Of a stretch of 22,106 nt of DNA, positions 6,145 through 13,325 are shown one piece after another. Each line of letters starts with the position of its first letter. Positions within the stretch are counted from its first letter, which is position 1. The DNA comes from an uncultured Bacilli bacterium (GTDB lineage Bacteria > Bacillota_I > Bacilli_A > RF39 > UBA660): NCBI GenBank assembly GCA_944358565.1, contig CALVRK010000004.1, forward strand, positions 1 through 22,106, written 5' to 3'. A program made the position numbers and the translations under genes. A model generated the notes under the pieces. The model saw only the letters and a program-made list of their open reading frames with translations. It made no database searches and was not told the origin of the DNA.

Positions 6145-6925
6145 GATTACGGTTTACGGTGAAGATATAAAAATAGAAAATAAAGAAGATATTGAAGTAA
6201 GTATTGGTGAAGCTAGTAAGTTTTTAAATGTTCAAAGTGTGAAGGTTAAGATTTTTGAGGATACAGATATAGTTATTGATGTTAGTAAAGTTGATATAAA
6301 ATTAGATTTTTATATTAATGTTTTAAAAGGTGTGAAAGCAAATATTTATGAATATAAACATGATGGTGATTATAAATTTCAATATAAATATTACTTAGAG
6401 GAAAATAGTTATTTAAATGTTGAAAAAGTCAATGATGGACAAAGTATTAAAGAGATGATGGTAGTTAATCTAAATGGCGGGCAAGCTAAAATAGATTTTA
6501 ATTTGAAAACAATTAGTAAAAAAGATGAAAAATATAATTTTTTAGTTTATCATAATGCGAGAAATACAGTTAGTAACATAGTAAATAATGGGGTTAATAT
6601 TTTAGATGGCGTGTTAGAGTTTAATGTTTCAGGATTTGTGTCTAATGGCATTACTGGATGTGATATAAATCAAAGTGGTAGAATCATTAATATGACAGAA
6701 AACATTTGCACGATAAAACCTAATTTATTTATTGATGAAGAAGATGTGGTAGCTAATCATAGCGCGCTTATTGGAACTTTTTCATCAGATGAGGTATTTT
6801 ATTTAATGAGTAGAGGTATTTCAAAAAAGGATTCAGAAAATTTACTTACTAAAGGTTTTCTTTTGAATGGTATTACTTATTATAAAAAAACATTAGAAGA
6901 GATGATTAATAAGTATTGGAGGTGA
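6137..6925 (+). CDS. sufD: Short SufD-like Fe-S scaffold protein
   Basis: The C-terminal signature EEDVVANHSALIGTFSSDE followed by FYLMSRGISKKDSENLL is diagnostic of the SufB/SufD family. The His of NHSA (about residue 208) corresponds to the conserved SufD-type His. The upstream region is beta-rich as expected for the beta-helix core. At 262 aa it is much shorter than Bacillus SufD (about 430); mainly the N-terminal helical domain appears reduced. It overlaps sufC by 8 bases and ends four bases before sufS. No SufB is present in this operon, so it may pair with a distant SufB or act as a homodimer. The SufD label follows the signature; family membership is firm, the subtype less so. Confidence 0.85.
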   Translation: MNKITVYGEDIKIENKEDIEVSIGEASKFLNVQSVKVKIFEDTDIVIDVSKVDIKLDFYINVLKGVKANIYEYKHDGDYKFQYKYYLEENSYLNVEKVNDGQSIKEMMVVNLNGGQAKIDFNLKTISKKDEKYNFLVYHNARNTVSNIVNNGVNILDGVLEFNVSGFVSNGITGCDINQSGRIINMTENICTIKPNLFIDEEDVVANHSALIGTFSSDEVFYLMSRGISKKDSENLLTKGFLLNGITYYKKTLEEMINKYWR

Positions 6926-6929
6926 GATT

Positions 6930-8123
6930 ATGCATAGAGAAGATTTTAATATTTTAAATTCTGGGATTATATATTTTGATAATGGAGCGACAACTTTAAA
7001 GCCAAAACTTTTAGGGGAAGCGATTAGTGATTATTATGATAATTATAGTTCAAATGCGCATAGAGGTGATTATGCTTTAAGCATTAAAGCAAGTCAAAAG
7101 TATGAGGAAACTAGATATTTAGTAAAGGATTTATTAAATGTAAGAAAAGCTTCAGAGATTGCTTTTACTAGTGGGGCGACTGATTCAATTAATAAAATTG
7201 TTTTCGGATATTTTGCGAACAAGTTAAAAGAAGGTGATGAGGTATTACTTACTAAAAGTGAGCACGCTTCTAATTTACTTCCTTGGTTTGAACTTGCCGA
7301 TAGATTAAAATTAAAAATCAGTTATATTGAATTAGATGACAATCACGAGGTTTTAATGGAAAATGTAGAAAAAGCTATTACACCTAAAACGAAAGTTATT
7401 TCGGTAGCCCATGTTAGTAATGTGGTTGGTGATGTTAGACCGGTTAAAGAAATTATTAAACTTGCTCACAGCATGGGAATACTTGTTTTAGTTGATGGGG
7501 CGCAGAGTGTACCACATTTAAAAGTAGATGTTCAGGATTTAGATGTTGATTTTTTAGCTTTTTCAGCTCATAAAATGTGTGGACCAACAGGGGTTGGAGT
7601 TTTATATGGTAAGGAAGAATTATTAAATGATCTAGAGCCAATTATATTTGGCGGTGGAATGAATGCAGATTTTAGTACTGATGGAACTAGAATCTATAAG
7701 ATGATGCCTGATCGATTAGAAGCTGGAACGCCTAATATTGCCGGGGTTATTGGATATGGTTATATTATTAAATATTTAATGGATATTGGTTTTGATAATA
7801 TTCATAAATATGAGATAGAGCTTAAAAACTATTTACTTGATAGATTAAAGGAAATTCCACAAATTACGATTTACAATGCCCATAGTCAAAGTGGGATTGT
7901 GACAATTAATTATGATGGGATTTTTCCACAAGATTTATCTATTTATTTAGATAAATATAATATCTGTACAAGAGCTGGAAATCACTGCGCTAAAATACTT
8001 AAGGATGAAATTCATATTAAAAATACATGTAGGATTAGTTTATATTTTTATAATTCAAAAGAGGAAATTGATAAATTAATAGAGGCACTTAAAAATCCAA
8101 ATATTAAAGAGGAAATAATATAA
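6930..8123 (+). CDS. sufS: Cysteine desulfurase SufS
   Basis: A group II PLP-dependent cysteine desulfurase, which takes sulfur from L-cysteine as an enzyme persulfide for Fe-S assembly. YFDNGATT is at the N terminus. The cofactor His is H111 in SEHASNLLPW, and the PLP-site Asp is in VDGAQS. K215 in FSAHKMCGPTG carries the PLP. The catalytic C353 lies in TRAGNHCAKI (family RAGHHCAQ). The length of 397 aa is normal. GGAGGTGA overlaps the sufD stop and serves this start. SufS enzymes of this type normally pass sulfur to SufU, which is not in this operon; a SufU or SufE elsewhere would be needed. Confidence 0.97.
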   Translation: MHREDFNILNSGIIYFDNGATTLKPKLLGEAISDYYDNYSSNAHRGDYALSIKASQKYEETRYLVKDLLNVRKASEIAFTSGATDSINKIVFGYFANKLKEGDEVLLTKSEHASNLLPWFELADRLKLKISYIELDDNHEVLMENVEKAITPKTKVISVAHVSNVVGDVRPVKEIIKLAHSMGILVLVDGAQSVPHLKVDVQDLDVDFLAFSAHKMCGPTGVGVLYGKEELLNDLEPIIFGGGMNADFSTDGTRIYKMMPDRLEAGTPNIAGVIGYGYIIKYLMDIGFDNIHKYEIELKNYLLDRLKEIPQITIYNAHSQSGIVTINYDGIFPQDLSIYLDKYNICTRAGNHCAKILKDEIHIKNTCRISLYFYNSKEEIDKLIEALKNPNIKEEII

Positions 8124-8138
8124 TATTTCTTCTTTTAA
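8106..8138 (+). terminator. suf operon terminator
   Basis: AAAGAGGAAAT pairs with ATTTCTTCTTT (one G-T) around AATATAAT. The left arm includes the last codons of sufS and the TAA lies in the loop. Confidence 0.7.
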
Positions 8139-8139
8139 T

Positions 8140-8167
8140 TTGACTTTTATTTAGAAGATGGTATTAT
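8140..8167 (+). promoter_or_regulatory. Promoter of the 8195 gene
   Basis: TTGACT (8140-8145), a 16-bp spacer, and an extended -10 TGGTATTAT ending at 8167. Confidence 0.65.
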
Positions 8168-8194
8168 ATATAACGCGAAAGAGAAGGGATAATA

Positions 8195-8629
8195 ATGTTT
8201 GAAATTACACCTAATTTAGATACAAATATAGAAGAGTTTAATCAAAAATATATAAATGTAAAAGAAATGTTAGATGATTTAATTAATTATTTGGATAAAA
8301 GTGAAAGAGAACTTGACCAAGCAATAAAGCAATATGATTATGATAGTGTTTATGAACTTATAGAATTTTTGAAATTATGTAAAAAGAATTATACAGTTAT
8401 TACTTTGACTATGGCATTAGAGGTTTACTCTCATCAATTAGAAGATGAAGCATTTTTAGATTTGTATGTTAGGATTCAAGATGACACTTTTGAAGCTTGG
8501 TTGGATAATTGTAGTTTATCAGATTTGAAAAAGCTTAAAAGGTGTTTTGAAAGTTTTGCCACTATATGCGATATTTTTCCAGAAACAGTTAATATAGTTT
8601 TAGAAAAAGAAAAAAATTATCATATGTAA
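8195..8629 (+). CDS. Unknown acidic helical protein, 144 aa
   Basis: I do not recognise this protein. It looks wholly alpha-helical and acidic, with heptad-like stretches (IEEFNQKYINVKEMLDDLIN; ERELDQAIKQYDYDSVYELI) and a conserved-looking LSDLKKLKRCFESFATICD near the C terminus. No signal peptide, membrane span or catalytic motif is visible. It has its own TTGACT-TGGTATTAT promoter and a GAGAAGGGAT ribosome site. It lies between sufS and a lipid kinase, but the separate promoter and terminator argue against a shared pathway. A small cytosolic adaptor or regulator is possible; nothing proves it. Confidence 0.85.
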   Translation: MFEITPNLDTNIEEFNQKYINVKEMLDDLINYLDKSERELDQAIKQYDYDSVYELIEFLKLCKKNYTVITLTMALEVYSHQLEDEAFLDLYVRIQDDTFEAWLDNCSLSDLKKLKRCFESFATICDIFPETVNIVLEKEKNYHM

Positions 8630-8631
8630 TT

Positions 8632-8659
8632 TTGTTATTTATATAAATTAATGTATAAT
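8632..8659 (+). promoter_or_regulatory. Promoter of the lipid kinase gene
   Basis: TTGTTA (8632-8637), a 16-bp spacer, and TATAAT (8654-8659). The upstream in-frame ATG at 8658 lies inside this -10, which argues for the start at 8676 and a leader of about 10 nt. Confidence 0.5.
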
Positions 8660-8675
8660 GATGGTGGTGGTCATA

Positions 8676-9590
8676 ATGAAAAAAAGCGTATTAATATGTA
8701 ATCCTAATAGTGGTAAAAACAACAAAGATGTTTTAGCGCATAAGTGTAAAAATGTTTTAAATGAATATGGTTATAGTGTAGATATTATGTTTACAAAATA
8801 TGCGGGTCATGCGAAAAAAATAATAGCTGATCTTCCTGAGACAATCGATTTAGTAATATCTTTAGGGGGAGATGGAACGTTTAATGAAGTTGTGACTGGT
8901 AATTTAAAACGCAAAAAGAAATTATTACTTACACATATTCCACTTGGTACTACCAATGATTTGGGTGCGACTTTCGGTATGGGTAAAAATCCAGTTAATA
9001 ATTTAAAAATGATTTTGGAAGGAACTGTTAAGGATTTAGATATTTGTACGATTAATGATGAACCTTTTGTATATGTTGCTGGTCTTGGCAAGTTTACGGA
9101 TGTGGCTTATGATACACCTAGAAAATTAAAGAAGAATTTTGGATATTTAGCTTATATGATTAACGCTATAAAATCATTTAATCAAAAAACTCATTTATTT
9201 GAAATGAGTTATACAGCTAACGGTGAAACTTATACTGGACTTTATTCGTTTGTCTTAATATGTAATGCCAGTAGAATGGGTGGTTTAGAAATATTACAAG
9301 ATGTGAAGATGAATGATGGAAAGTTTGAGGTTTTGCTTTCTAATATTACAACTAAAAAAGACATAATTAGAAGTTTATATTTACTTAAGACAAGTGATAT
9401 TACTAAAGTTCCAGGGTTTTATTTCTTTAGAACGGATAATTTAAAGATTAAATTAAAAGAACCACCTAAAAAGAGATTTTGTATTGATGGGGAAATGCTG
9501 AAAACAAGAACGACCGAATATGAAATTAAAATTGTTAAAGGAATAAAAATGTTACTACCTAATAAAGAATTAGATAAAATTTTCATTTAG
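8676..9590 (+). CDS. Diacylglycerol kinase family lipid kinase (YegS/BmrU/DagK type)
   Basis: It belongs to the DAGK catalytic family, soluble kinases that phosphorylate diacylglycerol or related lipids at the membrane face. NPNSGK is at residues 9-14, the nucleotide-binding GGDGTFNE at 64-71, and PLGTTNDLG a little further on, in the order expected. The C-terminal region has the usual beta-rich domain with FCIDGEML near its end. The length of 304 aa is typical. The start MKKSVLICNP follows GGTGGTGG; an ATG 18 bases upstream is in frame but sits in the -10 box. Whether it is the DagK that recycles diacylglycerol or a YegS-like relative cannot be decided here. Confidence 0.93.
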   Translation: MKKSVLICNPNSGKNNKDVLAHKCKNVLNEYGYSVDIMFTKYAGHAKKIIADLPETIDLVISLGGDGTFNEVVTGNLKRKKKLLLTHIPLGTTNDLGATFGMGKNPVNNLKMILEGTVKDLDICTINDEPFVYVAGLGKFTDVAYDTPRKLKKNFGYLAYMINAIKSFNQKTHLFEMSYTANGETYTGLYSFVLICNASRMGGLEILQDVKMNDGKFEVLLSNITTKKDIIRSLYLLKTSDITKVPGFYFFRTDNLKIKLKEPPKKRFCIDGEMLKTRTTEYEIKIVKGIKMLLPNKELDKIFI

Positions 9591-9591
9591 T

Positions 9592-9620
9592 TTGCCATTA
9601 AGTTAAATTTATGATAGAAT
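9592..9620 (+). promoter_or_regulatory. Promoter of the convergent (antitoxin-like) RNA
   Basis: TTGCCA (9592-9597), a 17-bp spacer, and an extended -10 TGATAGAAT (TAGAAT at 9615-9620). It starts immediately after the lipid kinase stop codon. The predicted RNA start is near 9627, and no ORF of note follows on this strand. Confidence 0.7.
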
Positions 9621-9649
9621 GTATATAGATGAAGGAAACTTCATAAAAT

Positions 9650-9682
9650 AAAAAAGGAACGTTCAATACGCAATGTTGAACG
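9650..9682 (-). terminator. Terminator of the small hydrophobic ORF mRNA
   Basis: On the minus strand CGTTCAA pairs with TTGAACG, followed by TTCC and TTTTTT. It would end a message of about 220 nt that begins near 9872. Confidence 0.65.
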
Positions 9683-9700
9683 CAACCTGTTTTGTGGTAT

Positions 9701-9737
9701 GCGCCTAAATCATCGATGATGAGCTAGGCGCTGTTTT
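9701..9737 (+). terminator. Terminator of the antisense RNA
   Basis: GCGCCTA (9701-9707) pairs with TAGGCGC (9725-9731), then TGTTTT. It is G+C-rich compared with the surroundings, so the stem stands out. Confidence 0.65.
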
Positions 9738-9815
9738 CTATTTAAATAGTAATATAAATACTAAAATAAATAGAAGGGATATTATGGCATAAAGAGCTTT
9801 TTCTCTTTTAGTCAT
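9738..9815 (-). CDS. Candidate type I toxin: 25-aa hydrophobic peptide
   Basis: A 25-residue peptide with a charged N terminus (MTKREKALYA) and a single hydrophobic segment (IISLLFILVFILLF) ending in Lys, the size and shape of membrane-acting type I toxins. GGAGG lies 8 bases before this ATG; another in-frame ATG six bases upstream is too close to it. The gene has its own TTGTAT-17-TATACT promoter and a minus-strand terminator. In the leader the Shine-Dalgarno can pair with an upstream segment, which would keep translation low in the full-length message. A separately promoted RNA covers the 3' UTR. I do not recognise the peptide as a member of TxpA/Bsr, Fst or the holin-like toxin families, so the call rests on architecture. 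It could also be a small membrane protein without toxicity. Confidence 0.6.
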   Translation of the reverse strand: MTKREKALYAIISLLFILVFILLFK

Positions 9816-9820
9816 AAACA

Positions 9821-9850
9821 TCACCTCCAATCTAAGCGATAAGAGGTCGC
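9821..9850 (-). promoter_or_regulatory. Shine-Dalgarno-sequestering stem in the toxin-like leader
   Basis: On the minus strand ACCTCTTATC (9838-9847) pairs with GATTGGAGGT (9823-9832) around GCTTA, with nine pairs (one G-T) and one mismatch. The right arm contains the GGAGG ribosome site, so the stem would block initiation. Confidence 0.55.
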
Positions 9851-9878
9851 GCCCAACTACTGAACATTCTTTGATACA

Positions 9879-9907
9879 AGTATAACAAACAGTTATAAAA
9901 AATACAA
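9879..9907 (-). promoter_or_regulatory. Promoter of the toxin-like ORF
   Basis: On the minus strand TTGTAT (9902-9907), a 17-bp spacer, and TATACT (9879-9884). The predicted mRNA start is near 9872, giving a leader of about 57 nt, unusually long for this window. Confidence 0.65.
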
Positions 9908-9963
9908 TAGAATTATTGCGTTTTGTTATATTTTACATGCTTTAAGATAGCCGTAATGATAAA

Positions 9964-9992
9964 TTGCTTTTTATGGCTTTTTTTGTTATAAT
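9964..9992 (+). promoter_or_regulatory. Promoter of the RNase J gene
   Basis: TTGCTT (9964-9969), a 17-bp spacer, and TATAAT (9987-9992). It lies outside the toxin-like module and points away from it. Confidence 0.7.
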
Positions 9993-10029
9993 TATTAAGG
10001 CTTTTAAATGACTTAAGAAAGGAGAAAAA

Positions 10030-11676
10030 ATGAGTAAAATAAAAATATTTGCGCTCGGCGGATTAAATGAAGACGGAAAAAATATGTATGTTGTGGAAGC
10101 CGACCATGATATATTTATATTTGATGCGGGATTAAAATATGCCGATGACAAAATGCTTGGAGTAGATTATATTATTCCAAATTATGATTATATTAAGAAA
10201 AATAAAAAAAATATTAAAGGTATATTTATTACACACGGACATTATGATAATATGGGAGCTTTATCTGAAATATTAAAAGAAGTTCCTGATATACCAATTT
10301 ATGGGACATCATTTACGATGGAAATTATTAAAGATGATCTTTTAGCAGATAATTTAAGTGTTAAAAATTTAAGAGTTATAAAACCACATAGGAAAATTAA
10401 TTTTGGAAAAAATAGTATTTTTCCAATATCTTTGACACATATGGTTCCAGATAATGTTGGTTATGTTTTATATACACCAGATGGTGCGATATTCTATACG
10501 GGTAATTTTGTGTTTGATTCAACGATGTTAGGCGCTTATAAGACGGATATTGGTAAACTAGCATATGTTGGTAAGCAAGGAGTTTTATGTTTACTTTCAG
10601 AATCTTTATATGCGGATAAACAAGGATTTACTTCACCTAATCATCGTACGGCGAAAGCTATTAGAGAAGTGATAAATAATTCTGATGGTAGGATTTTATA
10701 TAATATTTATCAAGCTCAACTTTATAGAATTCAAGAATTATTTAATGAAATTAAAGATACTGATCGTAATGTGGTTATTATGGGTAAAAGTTTGGAAAGT
10801 GTTATTTTAAAAGCTATTGATAAAAATTATGTCGATTTTGATAAAAAAAGAATTTTACCTATTCATCATGTTAGGGACGATAAGATTGTTGTTATTATAT
10901 CTGATGAAAGAGAAAGGCCTTTTTCTAATTTAAAGAGAATTGTTAGAGGTTATGATAAATTTATAACAATTACAGCAGATGATACTATTATATTTGCCTC
11001 ACCAATTGAAGATGGTATGGAAAGAACAGCAACTAAAATACTTGATGGTTTAGCTAAGATAGGTGCGAATGTGATTGAACTGTCTAGGAAGAAATATTTA
11101 TCGCATCATGCCTCTTCTGAAGATTTAATGCTTATGATAGATTTGATTAGACCAAAATATTATATGCCGGTTATTGGCGAGTACCGTCAACAAGTAGCTA
11201 ATCGTAATGTAGCTAAAGAAGTCGGCATGGATGATGAGCACATTTTACTTAGATTAAATGGTGAAGTTGCTTATTTTGAAAATGGTAAACTTGTGGATAA
11301 CGGTATGAAAGTACCAGTTGATGATATTTTAATTGATGGTCTAGCCGCTGGTGATGTTGGTGAACTTGTGCTTAAAGATCGTGAACTTTTAAGTGATAGT
11401 GGAATTGTTATTATTACAGCGACTATTGATAAACAGACTAAGAAAATTTTGGCTGGACCAGAAGTATTAACTAGAGGTTTTATATTTGTTCGTGATAATA
11501 TTAATTTAATTAAGGATGCTGAAAAAATAGCAACGGATGTTATTCATGAAAATACGAGTTCAAACTATGTGGATTTTTCTAAGGTAAAACTTGGGATTAG
11601 AGATAAGGTAGGCAAGTATTTTTATGAACAAACTGAGTGTAAGCCAATGATTTTAATCGTAATTGGTGAGGTGTAA
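10030..11676 (+). CDS. rnjB: RNase J family protein, J2-like, with altered metal ligands
   Basis: A metallo-beta-lactamase/beta-CASP ribonuclease J of 548 aa (family about 555). The first motif is HGHYDN at 69-74, where active RNase J1 has H-x-H-x-D-H. The second His-containing motif is THMVPD (H137). The metal-bridging Asp region reads YTGNFVFD (N159) instead of TGDFKFD. The later motifs read LSHHASSEDL (357-366) and PVIGEYR (380-386, where J1 has PVHGEYR). Several metal ligands are therefore replaced, as in the weakly active J2 subunit of Bacillus, which partners J1. It probably works as the J2 partner in mRNA and rRNA processing; J1 should be encoded elsewhere. GAAAGGAG precedes the ATG. 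The symbol follows the degenerate motif pattern. Confidence 0.88.
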   Translation: MSKIKIFALGGLNEDGKNMYVVEADHDIFIFDAGLKYADDKMLGVDYIIPNYDYIKKNKKNIKGIFITHGHYDNMGALSEILKEVPDIPIYGTSFTMEIIKDDLLADNLSVKNLRVIKPHRKINFGKNSIFPISLTHMVPDNVGYVLYTPDGAIFYTGNFVFDSTMLGAYKTDIGKLAYVGKQGVLCLLSESLYADKQGFTSPNHRTAKAIREVINNSDGRILYNIYQAQLYRIQELFNEIKDTDRNVVIMGKSLESVILKAIDKNYVDFDKKRILPIHHVRDDKIVVIISDERERPFSNLKRIVRGYDKFITITADDTIIFASPIEDGMERTATKILDGLAKIGANVIELSRKKYLSHHASSEDLMLMIDLIRPKYYMPVIGEYRQQVANRNVAKEVGMDDEHILLRLNGEVAYFENGKLVDNGMKVPVDDILIDGLAAGDVGELVLKDRELLSDSGIVIITATIDKQTKKILAGPEVLTRGFIFVRDNINLIKDAEKIATDVIHENTSSNYVDFSKVKLGIRDKVGKYFYEQTECKPMILIVIGEV

Positions 11677-11687
11677 ACCTTTAATAT

Positions 11688-11711
11688 AAGCTAGGTTAGA
11701 CTAGCTTTTTC
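11688..11711 (+). terminator. RNase J terminator
   Basis: AAGCTAG, loop GTTAGA, CTAGCTT, then TTT. The distal arm also lies where the -35 of the next gene would be. Confidence 0.7.
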
Positions 11712-11721
11712 TTTGGATTTA

Positions 11722-11730
11722 TGTTATTAT
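11722..11730 (+). promoter_or_regulatory. Extended -10 of miaB
   Basis: TGTTATTAT, an extended -10 with TATTAT at 11725-11730. The upstream in-frame ATG at 11721 overlaps it, which supports the later start for miaB. The -35 is poor. Confidence 0.45.
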
Positions 11731-11750
11731 CTTGTGAGGAAGTGATTAGT

Positions 11751-13163
11751 ATGTTGATGCCACATTTAGATGAAGCTAAAAAAAGAACTAAAAATGAAGT
11801 TAAAATTAAAAAATATGAAATATCAGATGATTTAAAAACTTTAGGGGTAGGCAAGAGTTATTTTGTTAAAACATATGGTTGTCAGATGAATGTTCATGAT
11901 TCGGAAAATATTAAAGCTATTTTAGAAGAGATGGGATTTGAAGAAGCTTTAGATATGGAAAATGCAGATTTGATTTTACTTAATACTTGTGCGATTAGGG
12001 AGAATGCCCATAATAAAGTATTTGGAATGATCGGAAGGCTTAAACATATGAAAGAAGATAGACCAAATATTATCACTGGTGTATGTGGATGTATGGCTCA
12101 AGAGGAAGTTGTAGTTAAGGAGATTTTAGATAAATATAGTTTTTTAGATATCGTTTTTGGAACACATAATATTCATGAGTTGCCGGAGATTTTAAATAAG
12201 GCGATGCATAAAGATAAAATAGAAGTCGATGTCTATAGCTGTGAGGGTGATATTATTGAAGATATGCCAGCTAAAAGAGATAGTAAATATAAGGCTTTTG
12301 TTAATATTATGTACGGCTGCGATAAATTTTGTACATATTGTATAGTACCTTATACGAGAGGAAAACAAAGAAGCAGAAGATTTGGCGATATTATAAGAGA
12401 AGTTAAGACTTTAAAGAATGATGGTTATAAAGAAGTTACTTTGCTTGGTCAAAATGTCAATGCTTATGGTAAAGATTTGAATTTAGAATATGATATGAGT
12501 GATTTATTAGAGGAAGTAGCTAAAACAAATATTGAAAGAGTTAGATTTGTAACTTCACACCCTTGGGATTTTACTGATAGGATGATTGAGGTTATCAGCA
12601 AGTATCCTAATATTATGCCTTATATTCATTTACCTTTACAATCTGGATCAGATAGAATACTTAAATTAATGGGTAGAAGATATACTAAAGAGTCTTATTT
12701 AGAGTTATTTAATAAAATAAAAGAAACAGTACCAAACGCTTCTATTACAACTGATATTATTGTAGGGTTTCCAGGGGAAACAGAGGAAGATTTTTTAGAA
12801 ACTTTGGATGTAGTTAATAAATGTAAGTATGATTCAGCTTTTACTTTTATCTTTTCTCCTAGAGAAGGTACACCAGCAGCTAAGATGAAAGATGATATAC
12901 CACTTTCAGTTAAGGAAGAGAGATTACATAGATTAAACGAGGTTGTAAATAAATATGCACTTTTAGCTAATGAAAAATATTTGGGAAAAATAGTGCCTGT
13001 GTTACTTGAAAATGTAAGTGAGAAAGGTGAAGGTAAGCTTGTAGGGTATACGGATACGATGAAACTTGTTAATGTGAAAGCTTCTAAAGATATGCTTGGT
13101 AAAATAGTTTTGGTTAAGATTACAGATGTTAAAACATGGAGTATGGACGGAGAGATAGCTTAA
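11751..13163 (+). CDS. miaB: tRNA methylthiotransferase MiaB
   Basis: A radical-SAM methylthiotransferase that converts i6A37 to ms2i6A37 in tRNAs reading UNN codons. The N-terminal UPF0004 domain carries three cluster cysteines: C44 (YGCQMN), C80 (NTCAIRENA) and C114 (GCMAQ). The radical-SAM CxxxCxxC is YGCDKFCTYC (C189, C193, C196). A TRAM domain closes the protein (PVLLENVSEKGEGKLVGYTD onward). The length of 470 aa and the N-terminal extension before YFVKTYGCQMN are typical of Bacillus-type MiaB rather than MtaB or RimO. The start follows GAGGAAGTGAT; an ATG ten codons earlier is in frame but lies in the -10 box. In Bacillus subtilis miaB is followed by ymcA and cotE; here a different gene separates it from cotE. 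Confidence 0.96.
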   Translation: MLMPHLDEAKKRTKNEVKIKKYEISDDLKTLGVGKSYFVKTYGCQMNVHDSENIKAILEEMGFEEALDMENADLILLNTCAIRENAHNKVFGMIGRLKHMKEDRPNIITGVCGCMAQEEVVVKEILDKYSFLDIVFGTHNIHELPEILNKAMHKDKIEVDVYSCEGDIIEDMPAKRDSKYKAFVNIMYGCDKFCTYCIVPYTRGKQRSRRFGDIIREVKTLKNDGYKEVTLLGQNVNAYGKDLNLEYDMSDLLEEVAKTNIERVRFVTSHPWDFTDRMIEVISKYPNIMPYIHLPLQSGSDRILKLMGRRYTKESYLELFNKIKETVPNASITTDIIVGFPGETEEDFLETLDVVNKCKYDSAFTFIFSPREGTPAAKMKDDIPLSVKEERLHRLNEVVNKYALLANEKYLGKIVPVLLENVSEKGEGKLVGYTDTMKLVNVKASKDMLGKIVLVKITDVKTWSMDGEIA

Positions 13164-13177
13164 AGGCTATTTCTTTT
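13152..13177 (+). terminator. miaB terminator
   Basis: GAGATAGC pairs with GCTATTTC (one G-T) around TTAAAG, then TTTT. It includes the stop codon region. Confidence 0.6.
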
Positions 13178-13235
13178 GTTTAAAATTAACTTTAACATAG
13201 AAAAAGAAGGAAACTGGTAGGATAAAAGCGTTTTT

Positions 13236-13268
13236 AAGATATAGCTATTAGCTGGTTATGTCTTTTTT
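13236..13268 (+). terminator. Second hairpin with T-run before the 13326 gene
   Basis: AAGATAT pairs with ATGTCTT (one G-T), with an inner AGC/GCT stem and a four-base bulge, and is followed by TTTT. It lies about 70 bp after the miaB terminator and just before a new promoter. No promoter is seen between the two hairpins, so it is most simply a backup terminator. Confidence 0.4.
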
Positions 13269-13270
13269 AC

Positions 13271-13299
13271 TTGTAAAAAATTTATTATTTTGGTATTAT
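13271..13299 (+). promoter_or_regulatory. Promoter of the 13326 gene
   Basis: TTGTAA (13271-13276), a 17-bp spacer ending in TGG, and TATTAT (13294-13299), an extended -10 promoter. Confidence 0.7.
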
Positions 13300-13325
13300 T
13301 GATGTAAAGAGTAGGAGATAAGTAT

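Larger units (their letters stand above)
9627..9737 (+). ncRNA. Candidate antisense RNA (type I antitoxin-like)
   Basis: From the predicted start the RNA folds into ATGAAG-GAAA-CTTCAT (9629-9644), CGTTCAA/TTGAACG (9660-9682), and a terminal hairpin GCGCCTA/TAGGCGC (9701-9731) with an inner ATCATCGATGAT palindrome, followed by TGTTTTC. It ends one base before the stop codon of the minus-strand small ORF and is fully complementary to that mRNA's 3' UTR (about 90 nt). Own promoter, own terminator, no coding potential and convergent overlap are the hallmarks of antisense antitoxin RNAs such as RatA. Expression is not shown. Confidence 0.65.

Noticed and set aside
13178..13325. Riboswitch or small RNA gene between miaB and the membrane protein gene
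   Set aside because: A second terminator-like hairpin exists, but no promoter lies between the two hairpins and no known riboswitch core could be recognised. The following promoter starts after it.
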